Source of the DNA: Caldifarciminota bacterium
Lineage (GTDB): Bacteria; WOR-3; Hydrothermia; UBA1063; CAJXJZ01
Direction of reading: 5' to 3'
Length of the DNA stretch: 14,115 nt
Assembly: GCA_027073945.1 (NCBI GenBank)
Contig: JALTEL010000004.1
Coordinates: 1-14,115 of the forward strand
In this document: piece by piece, positions 7,430 through 14,115 of the stretch
How the letters are laid out: each line of letters begins with the position of its first letter
Position numbering within the stretch: position 1 is the stretch's first letter
Program-made: the position numbers and the translations under genes
The notes under the pieces: generated by a model
Told to the model about the DNA's origin: nothing
The model's input: the letters and a program-made list of their open reading frames with translations, nothing else
Database searches by the model: none

Positions 7430-8437
7430 ATGCAGGTATTCTATCCGATATTTCAAAAAGAGCATGTGCCTCCTTTTGAGGTGAGTGGCTCCATACGCAG
7501 GAGGTATAATGAAATTCCCAAGAGACTGGAAATAATTATTGATGCTATAAAAAAACAAGAAGATAAATATACACTTGTACCTATTGCATCTATAACACCT
7601 GATAATCTTGCACGTGTTCATTCATCTGAGCTTATAAGTTTTTTTTCTTCAATGAAAAAGAGCCTTAAACGAAAAGACATTGTTGTGCCTGATGCATTTC
7701 CAGTAAGGGAATTTACCCTGCCATCTTCTCTGCAATTCAGAGCGGGATATTTTTGTTTTGATGCTGCCACTCCAATAAGAAAAGATACGGTAAAGGCTGC
7801 TCTTAATGCCGCATCCGCCAGTTTGAAAGCGGCCGACCACGTCCTCAGTACAGGAGAAAATGCCTTTGCTCTTGTCAGGCCGCCAGGACATCATGCAGGG
7901 CGAGACTATTTTGGCGGATACTGCTATATAAATAATGCGGCGCTTGCTGCGGAAAGGTTTTCTAAACATGGGAAGGTCGCAATTTTGGATATTGATTATT
8001 ATCATGGAAATGGAACACAGGATATTTTTTATTCATCCGACAAAGTGCTGTATATGTCAGTTCATAGAGACCCTGATGTAGAGTTTCCATTTTTCTGGGG
8101 CTACCAGGAAGAAAAAGGGAAGGGAAAGGGAGAAGGATGGAATGTTAACGTTCCCCTTAAAGGCTCTGTAACAGGTAAATTATATCTGGAGGTTGTTAAA
8201 AAGCTTATCGCGCTGGCAAACAAGAAGAAAGCAAAATACCTTGTTGTTTCCTTTGGTAGCGATATACATAAAGATGACCCACTTGGTACTTTTAAGTTGG
8301 TTGATGGTGATTTTGCAAAGATAGGTAAGCTGCTAAAACAATTAAATATGCCGACACTAATCATACTTGAAGGCGGATTTAATGCAGCTGTCCTTAAAAA
8401 TTCTACTTTAAACTTTCTGGAGGCTTTTAATGGATAA
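7430..8437 (+). CDS. Acetylpolyamine amidohydrolase/histone deacetylase-fold protein with altered active site
   Basis: The 335-residue protein has the arginase/deacetylase fold of zinc deacetylases. It is closest to the acetylpolyamine amidohydrolase branch, judged from VEFPFFWGYQEEKG and the GEGWNVNVPL segment. Present motifs are RPPGHHAG with the catalytic His pair (H154, H155), GGYCYINNAA, and the third zinc ligand D278 in FGSDIHKDDP. Two key positions differ. The usual DxDYHHGNG is DIDYYHGNG (187-195), so D189 remains but the zinc-ligand histidine is Y191. The usual EGGY is EGGF, so the catalytic tyrosine is F317. Reading frame and length are otherwise normal, so this is a diverged or catalytically dead member rather than decayed DNA. 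The start has no Shine-Dalgarno site. The downstream membrane-protein gene overlaps its end by 8 bases. Confidence 0.88.
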   Translation: MQVFYPIFQKEHVPPFEVSGSIRRRYNEIPKRLEIIIDAIKKQEDKYTLVPIASITPDNLARVHSSELISFFSSMKKSLKRKDIVVPDAFPVREFTLPSSLQFRAGYFCFDAATPIRKDTVKAALNAASASLKAADHVLSTGENAFALVRPPGHHAGRDYFGGYCYINNAALAAERFSKHGKVAILDIDYYHGNGTQDIFYSSDKVLYMSVHRDPDVEFPFFWGYQEEKGKGKGEGWNVNVPLKGSVTGKLYLEVVKKLIALANKKKAKYLVVSFGSDIHKDDPLGTFKLVDGDFAKIGKLLKQLNMPTLIILEGGFNAAVLKNSTLNFLEAFNG

Positions 8438-8714
8438 AAAGGTATTAAGATTTGGTCTAAAGTTTATCAAAATATCCTCTTATCTAATACTGATATTTAC
8501 GCTTCTGTACTTCCTATATGCGCTAATATCGCTTTTTACAGGTGGATATTATTCTGCAGGTGCTGTTGTATATGCTCTATTGTTTAACATAATCCTGCCT
8601 GTGTATGGTGGAATTTTGCTGTATTTTTTACTTTACGGTTTTGCTGCAGTACTTTATGACTACTTTGAAAGAAAGTTTGGCAGGGATACAGAAGAAGAAA
8701 AAGAGTCAGATTAA
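8430..8714 (+). CDS. Small integral membrane protein of unknown function
   Basis: The 94-residue protein starts with a basic stretch (MDKKVLRFGLKF), has one hydrophobic segment at about 13-36 and a second, 34 residues long, at about 43-76. The second could be one long helix or two short ones around a proline. It ends in a charged, acidic tail (RDTEEEKESD). I recognise no family. GGAGG (8419-8423) lies 6 bases before the ATG inside the HDAC-like gene, and the two genes overlap by 8 bases, so they are translationally linked. With the basic start and acidic end the tail orientation is not certain. Its 3' end overlaps pyrK on the opposite strand by 9 bases. Confidence 0.75.
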   Translation: MDKKVLRFGLKFIKISSYLILIFTLLYFLYALISLFTGGYYSAGAVVYALLFNIILPVYGGILLYFLLYGFAAVLYDYFERKFGRDTEEEKESD

Positions 8715-9428
8715 TATAGTATCAGTCCTGAATACCGGTCCATCCGTACATGTTCTGAAATAACCTTCCTGCCCGCGTTTTTTTACGGCGCATCCTGAGC
8801 ATATGCCTGTACCACAACCCATAACTTGTTCAAGAGATACATACAACATGGAAAGAGGCACCTTTTGCATGAGTTTTTTTATCATGCCTATAGGACCACA
8901 GGCAAGTACAGGAGATCTTTTATCATACTCGAAAAAATCCGTTATAAAACCTCTGTTTTTGCTGCTATTGTCTTCTGTAGAGATAACAAACCTATCAAAA
9001 TTTAAAAATTCTACGAATTTATTGTTGAGCGTGGAAAACCCTATGTAAGCCTTGCTGTAATTATAAGACTTTGCGTAAAAGTTCAGTGGAGCTATGCCTG
9101 TTCCCCCTCCGACTAAAATTGGCGCTTTAAAAGTTGGGAATCCATTCCCGAGTGGCCCCAAAATATTCAGGCTCTGCCCGGGTTTGTATTCAGACAGTAT
9201 TTTAGTGCCCCTGCCCACTATTTTTATGAGCAGACTGAAGCTGTTTTTCTGTACATTGAAAATGGAAAAAGGTCTTCTGAGGAGTGGTATTCCCAGATTG
9301 TTGACTTTTATATTGACAAATTGACCTGGCTTTGCAGTATTTACTATATAGGGAGATTCCATGGTTAAAACAAACAGTTCATCGCTTAAAAACCTGATGT
9401 TAGTTATTTCGGATTGAAAAAATCGCAT
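8706..9428 (-). CDS. pyrK: Dihydroorotate dehydrogenase B electron transfer subunit (PyrK-like)
   Basis: The 240-residue protein belongs to the ferredoxin-reductase-like family. The FAD site is RRPFSIFN (51-58), followed by GRGT and LGPLGNGF. The NAD-binding motif is VGGGTGIAPL (106-115). The C-terminal [2Fe-2S] module has four cysteines at 205, 210, 213 and 227 (CGTGICSGC and RTCTDGPVF), the PyrK arrangement. PyrK passes electrons from dihydroorotate dehydrogenase PyrD to NAD in pyrimidine synthesis. No pyrD is present in the window, so the related sulfide-dehydrogenase or NfnA-type subunits cannot be excluded, though the length and cysteine pattern favour PyrK. The ATG lies 29 bases inside the aminotransferase gene with only a weak AAAAG before it. 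It is the last gene of the minus-strand operon. Confidence 0.82.
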   Translation of the reverse strand: MRFFQSEITNIRFLSDELFVLTMESPYIVNTAKPGQFVNIKVNNLGIPLLRRPFSIFNVQKNSFSLLIKIVGRGTKILSEYKPGQSLNILGPLGNGFPTFKAPILVGGGTGIAPLNFYAKSYNYSKAYIGFSTLNNKFVEFLNFDRFVISTEDNSSKNRGFITDFFEYDKRSPVLACGPIGMIKKLMQKVPLSMLYVSLEQVMGCGTGICSGCAVKKRGQEGYFRTCTDGPVFRTDTILI

Positions 9429-10536
9429 CTTTTAATTTTGAAACAACATATTCTACCTCATGCTCTGTGAGGTCGGGGTAAAGAGGAAGGGTAATTTCTC
9501 TGTTAGATATATCCTCTGTTAAAGGAAGTTGCACATCTTTAAATATTTTACTGTAATATGTAAATTTGTGAATTGGTTTATAGTGCCAGCTTGTTTGTAT
9601 GCCCGCTTTACTTAAGTAATGCACGATTTCATCCCTTTTCTCGTTTACAATTACAGGGAAAATATAATTGGCACTGTGTCTGAAATCATTGAATGGCACA
9701 TTTATTTCATCAATATCGGCAAGAAGATTCCTATAGATTCCAACCAATATTTTTCTGCGCTCATTGTTTTTCATGAGCTTTTTTAGTTGAATACGACCTA
9801 TTGCTGCCTGTATTTCCGTAGCTCTATAATTGAAACCCTGGGCTATTACATCATAATAATCCTTCTTTCCCTTAAACCTCTCAAAAGACATACTTGTCAT
9901 ACCATGCGAACGAAGAAGTTTCAGATTCTCGTAGATAGCAGTATCATTTGTAACGATAATTCCCCCCTCACCTGTTGTCATGTTTTTGTTCGCAAACAGG
10001 CTGAACACTGCAATCTTACCAAAATGTCCGCAGTATTTGTTTCTATATGTGGAGCCGTGAGCATGAGAGCAATCCTCTATGAGTATTATATTCTCTCTGC
10101 CACAGAAATCGGCTAATTTGTGTATATTATTCATAAATCCTGCAATATGGACAAAAGTAATAGCTTTAATAGATATGCGGGAAGGAATTTTTGCAGGATC
10201 AAGGTTCAAATTACCTGGACCTGTAATTTCACCCAGTATAGGCGTTGCTCCAATCCAGAGTAGAGGAGTTAATGTAGAAATAAAAGTATAGGACGGCAAA
10301 TATACTGTATCAAGTTTCTTTATACCGGCGGCCATGTAAGCAAGATGGAGACCTGCTGTACCGCTTGATACGAAAACGGCATATCTATGCCCTGTATATG
10401 CCGCAAATTCTTTTTCAAATTTCTCCGTCTCAGGTCCTGCTGAAAGCCAGTTTGAATCCAGAACCTTACCGACAGCTTGTTTCTCCTCATTCCCAAGAGA
10501 AAGTTTGAAAAGTGGGACTTTCCAGGTGTTATTCAG
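9400..10536 (-). CDS. DegT/DnrJ/EryC1/StrS-family PLP aminotransferase, probable CTG start
   Basis: The family transfers an amino group, usually from glutamate, to keto-sugars for envelope glycans. Counting from the CTG at 10536, the product is 378 residues, normal for the family. Motifs are GNEEKQAVGKVLDSNWLSAG, the cofactor-phosphate SSGTAGLHL (57-65), VYLPSYTFI, D155 in EDCSHAHG, and the Schiff-base lysine K184 in FANKNMTTGEGG. The first ATG (10335) would remove 67 conserved residues including SSGTA. Between the in-frame TAG at 10555-10557 and that ATG there is no ATG, GTG or TTG; only ATA codons and two CTGs exist. CTG 10536 overlaps the pnp stop by 8 bases, with an AGGAG 13 bases upstream. 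A sequencing error or coupled reinitiation is possible. The sugar substrate is unknown. Confidence 0.82.
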   Translation of the reverse strand: MNNTWKVPLFKLSLGNEEKQAVGKVLDSNWLSAGPETEKFEKEFAAYTGHRYAVFVSSGTAGLHLAYMAAGIKKLDTVYLPSYTFISTLTPLLWIGATPILGEITGPGNLNLDPAKIPSRISIKAITFVHIAGFMNNIHKLADFCGRENIILIEDCSHAHGSTYRNKYCGHFGKIAVFSLFANKNMTTGEGGIIVTNDTAIYENLKLLRSHGMTSMSFERFKGKKDYYDVIAQGFNYRATEIQAAIGRIQLKKLMKNNERRKILVGIYRNLLADIDEINVPFNDFRHSANYIFPVIVNEKRDEIVHYLSKAGIQTSWHYKPIHKFTYYSKIFKDVQLPLTEDISNREITLPLYPDLTEHEVEYVVSKLKDAIFSIRNN

Positions 10537-12640
10537 TGCGTTTATTATTCTCCTCTAATTCTTCTTTTGCTCTTTTGAGAGAAAGCTTGATCCTTCCCTG
10601 ATTGTCTATATCTATAACTTTAACAGGAATTATGTCACCTTCATTAACGACATCTTTTACCTCGGCTACGCGCCTATTGGCAAGCTCAGATATGTGTAAA
10701 AGACCTTCTTTTCCGGGAAGAACTTCCACAAAAGCACCGAAATTCACTATTTTCACGACCTTTCCTCTGTAAATCTTACCCCGCTTTACTTCCTCCACAA
10801 GTCCTAATACCATGTCCTTAGCATCCTTGACATTTTTTTCGTCAGTTCCTGATATTGTTACTGTGCTGTTTTTGTCATCAATCTCAAGGTTTGTGTCTGT
10901 TTCTTCCATGATTTTGTGTATCATTTTGCCGCCAGGCCCTATAATAATACCTATCTTCTCATGGGGGACAGGAACAATTGCCACCTTTGGTGCATATCTG
11001 GATACAGTAGATCTTGGTTTTGATATTACAGCGCGCATTTTTTCCAGAATTGCCAGTCTGCTCTCTTTTGCTCTTTCGAATGTCTCTTCAATTAATTCGA
11101 GTTTAATGCCTTTTCTCTTAAGGTCTAATTGTATGGCAGTTATGCCCCTGTCAGTGCCTGCGACTTTAAAGTCCATATCGCCGAAATGGTCTTCAAGTCC
11201 AAGAATATCGGTAAGTAAGCGGTATTTACCATTTTCTTCAACGAGTCCTGTTGAAATACCTGCAACCATGTTTTCTATTGGAACACCTGCATCCATAAGT
11301 GAAAGTGTTGCTCCACAGACAGTAGCCATAGATGATGAGCCGTTGGATTCAAGTATATCGGATACAACTCTTATTGTGTAAGGAAAATCATTCTCCGGAG
11401 GTATAACGGATTTTATAGCCTTTTCCGAGAGATTCCCATGCCCCAGCTCCCTTCTTGAAGGTCCGCGTAAAGGTTTTAATTCACCTGTTGAAAATGGAGG
11501 GAAATTGTAATGGAGAATAAATCTTTTTTCTTCCTCCAATTCCATTTCCGATAATTTTTGGACGTCTCCTTTTGTTCCAAGTGTTGTCGCAACCAGTGCC
11601 TGTGTCTCTCCCCTTGTGAAAAGCGCAGAGCCATGTGTTCTGGGCAGAACAGATATCTCACAGGTGATAGGCCTTATATCCTTTTCCGAACGTCCGTCCG
11701 GCCTCTTTCCCGTTTCAAGCACTCTACTTCTGAAGATTTTTTCCTCGATATCCATCAATGCCTGTTTAACAGCTATTTCACTATCGGGATATTTTTCATT
11801 CATCAAATTGGATATCTCTTCTTCTATGGCAGACAATTGAACTTTTCTGTCAAGTTTACCCTCGCAAAATATAGCATCTGATAACCTATCAGCGTAAGCT
11901 TCAATATCATTGTACAATTCCTGACTCACAATAATTTTTGTGTAGTCGACTTTTTCTTTATTGAAATTGGCAGCGAATTTTCTTTGTAATTCCTCGGTTT
12001 TTGCGATATGTGCAAGTCCCGTTTTTATGCCTGTTAGTACTTCGTTTTCAGGTATCTCTTTGCCCCAGAATTCTATCATGTTTATTTCATTGTTTGAGCC
12101 AGTCAGTAGTATATCAACATCGCTTTGAGCCATATCCGTATTTGTGGGGTTCAACACGTAGTTCCCGTTAATTCTTCCCAATTTAACGGCACCTATTGGA
12201 CCGTCAAATGGTATTTCCGAAATCATAAGTGCTGCTGATGCCCCTATTATCCCGAGTGTAAGAGGGTCATTCTCCATATCGTATGAGAGCAAGAAGGCAA
12301 TAACTTCCACCTCGTCAATCATATTTTGAGGGAATCTGGGCCTGATTGCGCGGTCTATACCTCGGGACATCAGTATTTCTCTGTCATGAGGTTTGCCTTC
12401 CCTTTTTATATATCCACCGGGAATCTTACCGGCAGCATACATCTGTTCTCTGTACTCAACAAGCAGTGGCAGGAAATCTCTCTGCTCATTTGCCTTTTTT
12501 AAGATTGTGGTGACCAAAACAACCGTGTCTGCATAAGAAACCAGTACCGAAGAATTTGCTTGTTTTGCAAGGTGCCCTGTCTCAAGTGTTAATGTCTTTC
12601 CGCCTATTTCAATGCTTTCTCTTATTACGGTATCACTCAT
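10529..12640 (-). CDS. pnp: Polyribonucleotide nucleotidyltransferase (PNPase)
   Basis: The 703-residue protein is a full-length PNPase, the trimeric 3'-5' phosphorolytic exoribonuclease of RNA decay. It has the first RNase PH domain (about 14-144), the helical linker, and the second RNase PH domain (about 325-545). EDHFGDMD (483-490) supplies the conserved active-site aspartates. The KH domain has GPGG at 568-571, and the S1 domain runs from about 620 to 691 (GKVVKIVNFGAFVEVLPGKE, then LLHISELANRRV). The ATG overlaps the rpsO stop as ATGA, and no strong Shine-Dalgarno site precedes it, so translation is coupled to rpsO. The rpsO-pnp order is widely conserved. The 3' end carries Glu codons that double as a GAGGAG site for the aminotransferase gene. 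Confidence 0.97.
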   Translation of the reverse strand: MSDTVIRESIEIGGKTLTLETGHLAKQANSSVLVSYADTVVLVTTILKKANEQRDFLPLLVEYREQMYAAGKIPGGYIKREGKPHDREILMSRGIDRAIRPRFPQNMIDEVEVIAFLLSYDMENDPLTLGIIGASAALMISEIPFDGPIGAVKLGRINGNYVLNPTNTDMAQSDVDILLTGSNNEINMIEFWGKEIPENEVLTGIKTGLAHIAKTEELQRKFAANFNKEKVDYTKIIVSQELYNDIEAYADRLSDAIFCEGKLDRKVQLSAIEEEISNLMNEKYPDSEIAVKQALMDIEEKIFRSRVLETGKRPDGRSEKDIRPITCEISVLPRTHGSALFTRGETQALVATTLGTKGDVQKLSEMELEEEKRFILHYNFPPFSTGELKPLRGPSRRELGHGNLSEKAIKSVIPPENDFPYTIRVVSDILESNGSSSMATVCGATLSLMDAGVPIENMVAGISTGLVEENGKYRLLTDILGLEDHFGDMDFKVAGTDRGITAIQLDLKRKGIKLELIEETFERAKESRLAILEKMRAVISKPRSTVSRYAPKVAIVPVPHEKIGIIIGPGGKMIHKIMEETDTNLEIDDKNSTVTISGTDEKNVKDAKDMVLGLVEEVKRGKIYRGKVVKIVNFGAFVEVLPGKEGLLHISELANRRVAEVKDVVNEGDIIPVKVIDIDNQGRIKLSLKRAKEELEENNKRTE

Positions 12641-12897
12641 CTTATGCCCAATTCTTTCTTTAGTTCAAGGAATTTCTTATAGTCTATTCTGCTTAAATAT
12701 CTAAGCAATTTCCTTCTGTGACCGACCATTTTCATAAGTCCGTATCTTGAATGCACATCTTTTTTATGAGATTTCAAGTGCTCTGTCAATTTTTTTATTC
12801 TGCCTGTAAGCAAGGCAATCTGAATTCTTGCAGAACCGGAATCCTTTTCATTTTTTGCCCATTTTTTTATAATTTCTTGTTTTTCTGTTTTTTCCAT
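12637..12897 (-). CDS. rpsO: 30S ribosomal protein S15
   Basis: The 86-residue protein matches S15, the small-subunit protein that binds the central domain of 16S rRNA early in assembly and contacts 23S rRNA in a bridge. Recognisable segments are GSARIQIALLTGRIKKLTEH, then SHKKDVHSRYGLMKMVGHRR, then LLRYLSRIDYKKF, covering the whole four-helix fold; the usual length is about 89. AGGAGGT (12908-12914, minus strand) lies 10 bases upstream of the ATG. Its promoter is at 12936-12964. It heads the rpsO-pnp-aminotransferase-pyrK unit and overlaps pnp by 4 bases. Confidence 0.97.
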   Translation of the reverse strand: MEKTEKQEIIKKWAKNEKDSGSARIQIALLTGRIKKLTEHLKSHKKDVHSRYGLMKMVGHRRKLLRYLSRIDYKKFLELKKELGIR

Positions 12898-12935
12898 TAT
12901 CTTTCAAACCTCCTATTTTATCTATGTATCAATAA

Positions 12936-12964
12936 ATTATACACTTATCCTCCTGAACAATCAA
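12936..12964 (-). promoter_or_regulatory. Sigma70-type promoter for the rpsO-pnp operon
   Basis: On the minus strand TTGATT (12959-12964), a 17-base spacer and TATAAT (12936-12941) form a good promoter. The -35 box covers the mtaB stop codon. Transcription would start near 12929, leaving about 30 bases of leader including the AGGAGGT at 12908-12914. Read-through from mtaB is also possible because I see no terminator between them. Confidence 0.65.
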
Positions 12965-14115
12965 AATATAGCAGGCTTTTTGGCTATATTTTCAGATAAC
13001 AATCTCCCCAGTGCAAAGCTTTTCTTGTTTTCAAACAATAAAATTCTGCTCACCTGACCTTCTGTTAAGTTTTCTTTATTTTGCACCTGAACCTTTATGT
13101 AATTATCGCTTGTGCCGTAACATGTATTATCCGCGCATCTTTCAATGAGTACGTTAATCTGCCTGCCTATAAACCTGTCTATGTATTGCTTTCGTTTTTC
13201 TTTTGCAACCTCAAGTAGCACCTGTTTTCTCGTATTTATTACAGAAGCGGGTAGTTTTTTAAGAAGAGCAGCCTCTGTGCCATCTCTCGGTGAGTATTCA
13301 AATACATGTAAATAGGAAAACGGTAGGGCATTCATAATATCAAGTGTTCTTTCAAAATCTTCTTCGGTTTCGGTGGGGAAGCCAACTATGACATCTGTGC
13401 CTATGGAAACATACTCTGATGCGGATTGCAATTTATTGAAAATATCAACAAACTGTTCTGTTTTATAAGGTCTCTTCATATCCCTGAGAATTTTGTCCGA
13501 GCCACTCTGGATAGCAATGTGGAAATGTGGCATTATATAGCCATTTTTTAGCAGAGATATGAGACTTTTATCAACATGATTGGGCAGAATAGAGGACAAT
13601 CTTATCCTTACAGAGTACCTGTTTTTTATTGCTTTTATCAAATGGGAAAGTCCAGCTTTATCCTGTTTACCCCAGTCTCCTATTTGGGTGCCTGTGAGAA
13701 CTATTTCTTTTACACCGTTACAGACGAGAAAATCTATTTCTTTTAAAATTTCTTCTGCTTCACGGTATCTTGATTTTCCTCTGACTTTAGGAACAATACA
13801 ATAGGAACACCTGAAATCGCAGCCTTCCTGTATTCCTACGAGCGCTCTTTTGCGATTTGCAACCCGTGTTTGCGGTAATCCATGGGCATTGAATTTACTC
13901 AGAATTTCCTGCATGCTTAACCATTCAACATCCGGAGATTTATTCACGGGATAATTTATATAGCATCCTGTTGCAATAATCTTTTTATCTCTGTGTAAAA
14001 ATTTTGAAATTGCTTTTCTCGTGTCCCTTTCCGCTTTGTGTGTAACAACACATCCGTTGACTATGATGATATCAGCTTGTTCTGGGTTTGGACTGAAATG
14101 AAAGCCTTTTGCAGT
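12961..14115 (-). CDS. mtaB: tRNA-A37 methylthiotransferase MtaB, N-terminus beyond the window
   Basis: The frame is open to the right edge, giving 384 residues; the true start and the first conserved cysteine lie outside. MtaB converts t6A37 to ms2t6A37 in tRNAs reading ANN codons, using two [4Fe-4S] clusters. Visible from the N-terminal domain are ADIIIVNGCVVTHKAERDTR and ATGCY, with two of three cluster cysteines. The radical-SAM motif is GCDFRCSYC (cysteine codons between 13821 and 13798), followed by VLTGTQIGDWG, which favours MtaB over MiaB. IGTDVIVGFPTETEEDF and HVFEYSPRDGT complete the radical-SAM barrel, and a TRAM-like tail (RFIGRQINVLIE, then NYIKVQV) ends the protein. The ATG at 13947 is internal. 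The rpsO promoter lies across the stop codon. Confidence 0.88.
   Translation of the reverse strand, partial: TAKGFHFSPNPEQADIIIVNGCVVTHKAERDTRKAISKFLHRDKKIIATGCYINYPVNKSPDVEWLSMQEILSKFNAHGLPQTRVANRKRALVGIQEGCDFRCSYCIVPKVRGKSRYREAEEILKEIDFLVCNGVKEIVLTGTQIGDWGKQDKAGLSHLIKAIKNRYSVRIRLSSILPNHVDKSLISLLKNGYIMPHFHIAIQSGSDKILRDMKRPYKTEQFVDIFNKLQSASEYVSIGTDVIVGFPTETEEDFERTLDIMNALPFSYLHVFEYSPRDGTEAALLKKLPASVINTRKQVLLEVAKEKRKQYIDRFIGRQINVLIERCADNTCYGTSDNYIKVQVQNKENLTEGQVSRILLFENKKSFALGRLLSENIAKKPAIF

Noticed and set aside
8117..8140. Run of GGG tracts that could form a G-quadruplex
   Set aside because: It is explained by Lys-Gly-Lys-Gly-Glu-Gly codons in the conserved GEG segment of the HDAC-fold gene, and the fourth tract has only two Gs.
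10333..10335. ATG as the aminotransferase start
   Set aside because: It would drop 67 residues of conserved DegT sequence, including the SSGTA cofactor-binding motif, and leave a 193-base gap after pnp filled with that same coding frame.
10812..11381. A 189-codon open frame on the + strand inside pnp
   Set aside because: It lies wholly antisense to pnp, in an unambiguous full-length PNPase coding region, and its translation shows no family motif. It is a frame shadow.
13945..13947. ATG as the start of mtaB
   Set aside because: The same frame upstream encodes conserved N-terminal methylthiotransferase sequence with NGC and TGCY cysteines, so the gene continues past the right edge.
1..14115. 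Mobile elements, CRISPR arrays, toxin-antitoxin pairs, tRNA or rRNA genes
   Set aside because: Nearly all of the window is filled by well-recognised, uninterrupted genes; the longest gap is 235 bases and none shows repeats with spacers, transposase remnants or a tRNA cloverleaf.

Overview
The window looks like chromosomal housekeeping DNA from an AT-rich Gram-negative bacterium. Bacterial character: consensus sigma70-type promoters, strong Shine-Dalgarno sites, and the rpsO-pnp pair. An outer membrane: an Omp85-family barrel protein and a heptosyltransferase-like GT9 enzyme. Arginine is often AGA/AGG and isoleucine often ATA, a bias frequent in thermophiles and several uncultured lineages. 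Two genes have an archaeal or thermophile flavour: a C-terminal fragment that looks like class V fructose-bisphosphate aldolase/phosphatase, and a free-standing archaeal-type threonyl-tRNA synthetase editing domain. I cannot assign a phylum; a deep-branching or candidate phylum is a reasonable guess.

The left half (1-8714) reads on the + strand. First comes a tight group: the 3' end of a probable FBP aldolase/phosphatase gene, a compact Omp85-type assembly factor with three POTRA domains, and a GT9 glycosyltransferase starting at an overlapping TTG. A 235-base gap carries an imperfect inverted repeat and a perfect-consensus promoter (TTGACA, 17 bases, TATAAT). This drives citrate synthase and a zinc-ribbon/TPR protein. 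Then come mnmG (tRNA U34 modification) overlapping the stand-alone ThrRS-type editing domain, and finally an APAH/HDAC-fold protein overlapping a small membrane protein. The APAH/HDAC-like protein has lost one zinc ligand and the catalytic tyrosine.

The right half (8706-14115) reads on the - strand. In transcription order it holds a 5'-truncated mtaB (ms2t6A tRNA modification), a promoter embedded in the end of mtaB, rpsO, pnp, a DegT-family PLP aminotransferase and pyrK. Each neighbouring pair from rpsO to pyrK overlaps. The aminotransferase has no ATG, GTG or TTG codon that preserves its conserved N-terminus; a CTG overlapping the pnp stop is the best candidate start. The two halves converge with a 9-base gene overlap and no visible terminator.

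There is no mobile element, CRISPR array, rRNA or tRNA gene. The genes span envelope biogenesis (Omp85, GT9), central metabolism (FBPase, citrate synthase, PyrK), and translation or RNA metabolism (MnmG, editing domain, MtaB, S15, PNPase). I see no convincing multi-gene new system. The best leads are single-gene oddities: the two diverged enzymes at 6951-8437, the non-standard aminotransferase start, and two start codons sited as for leaderless mRNAs.
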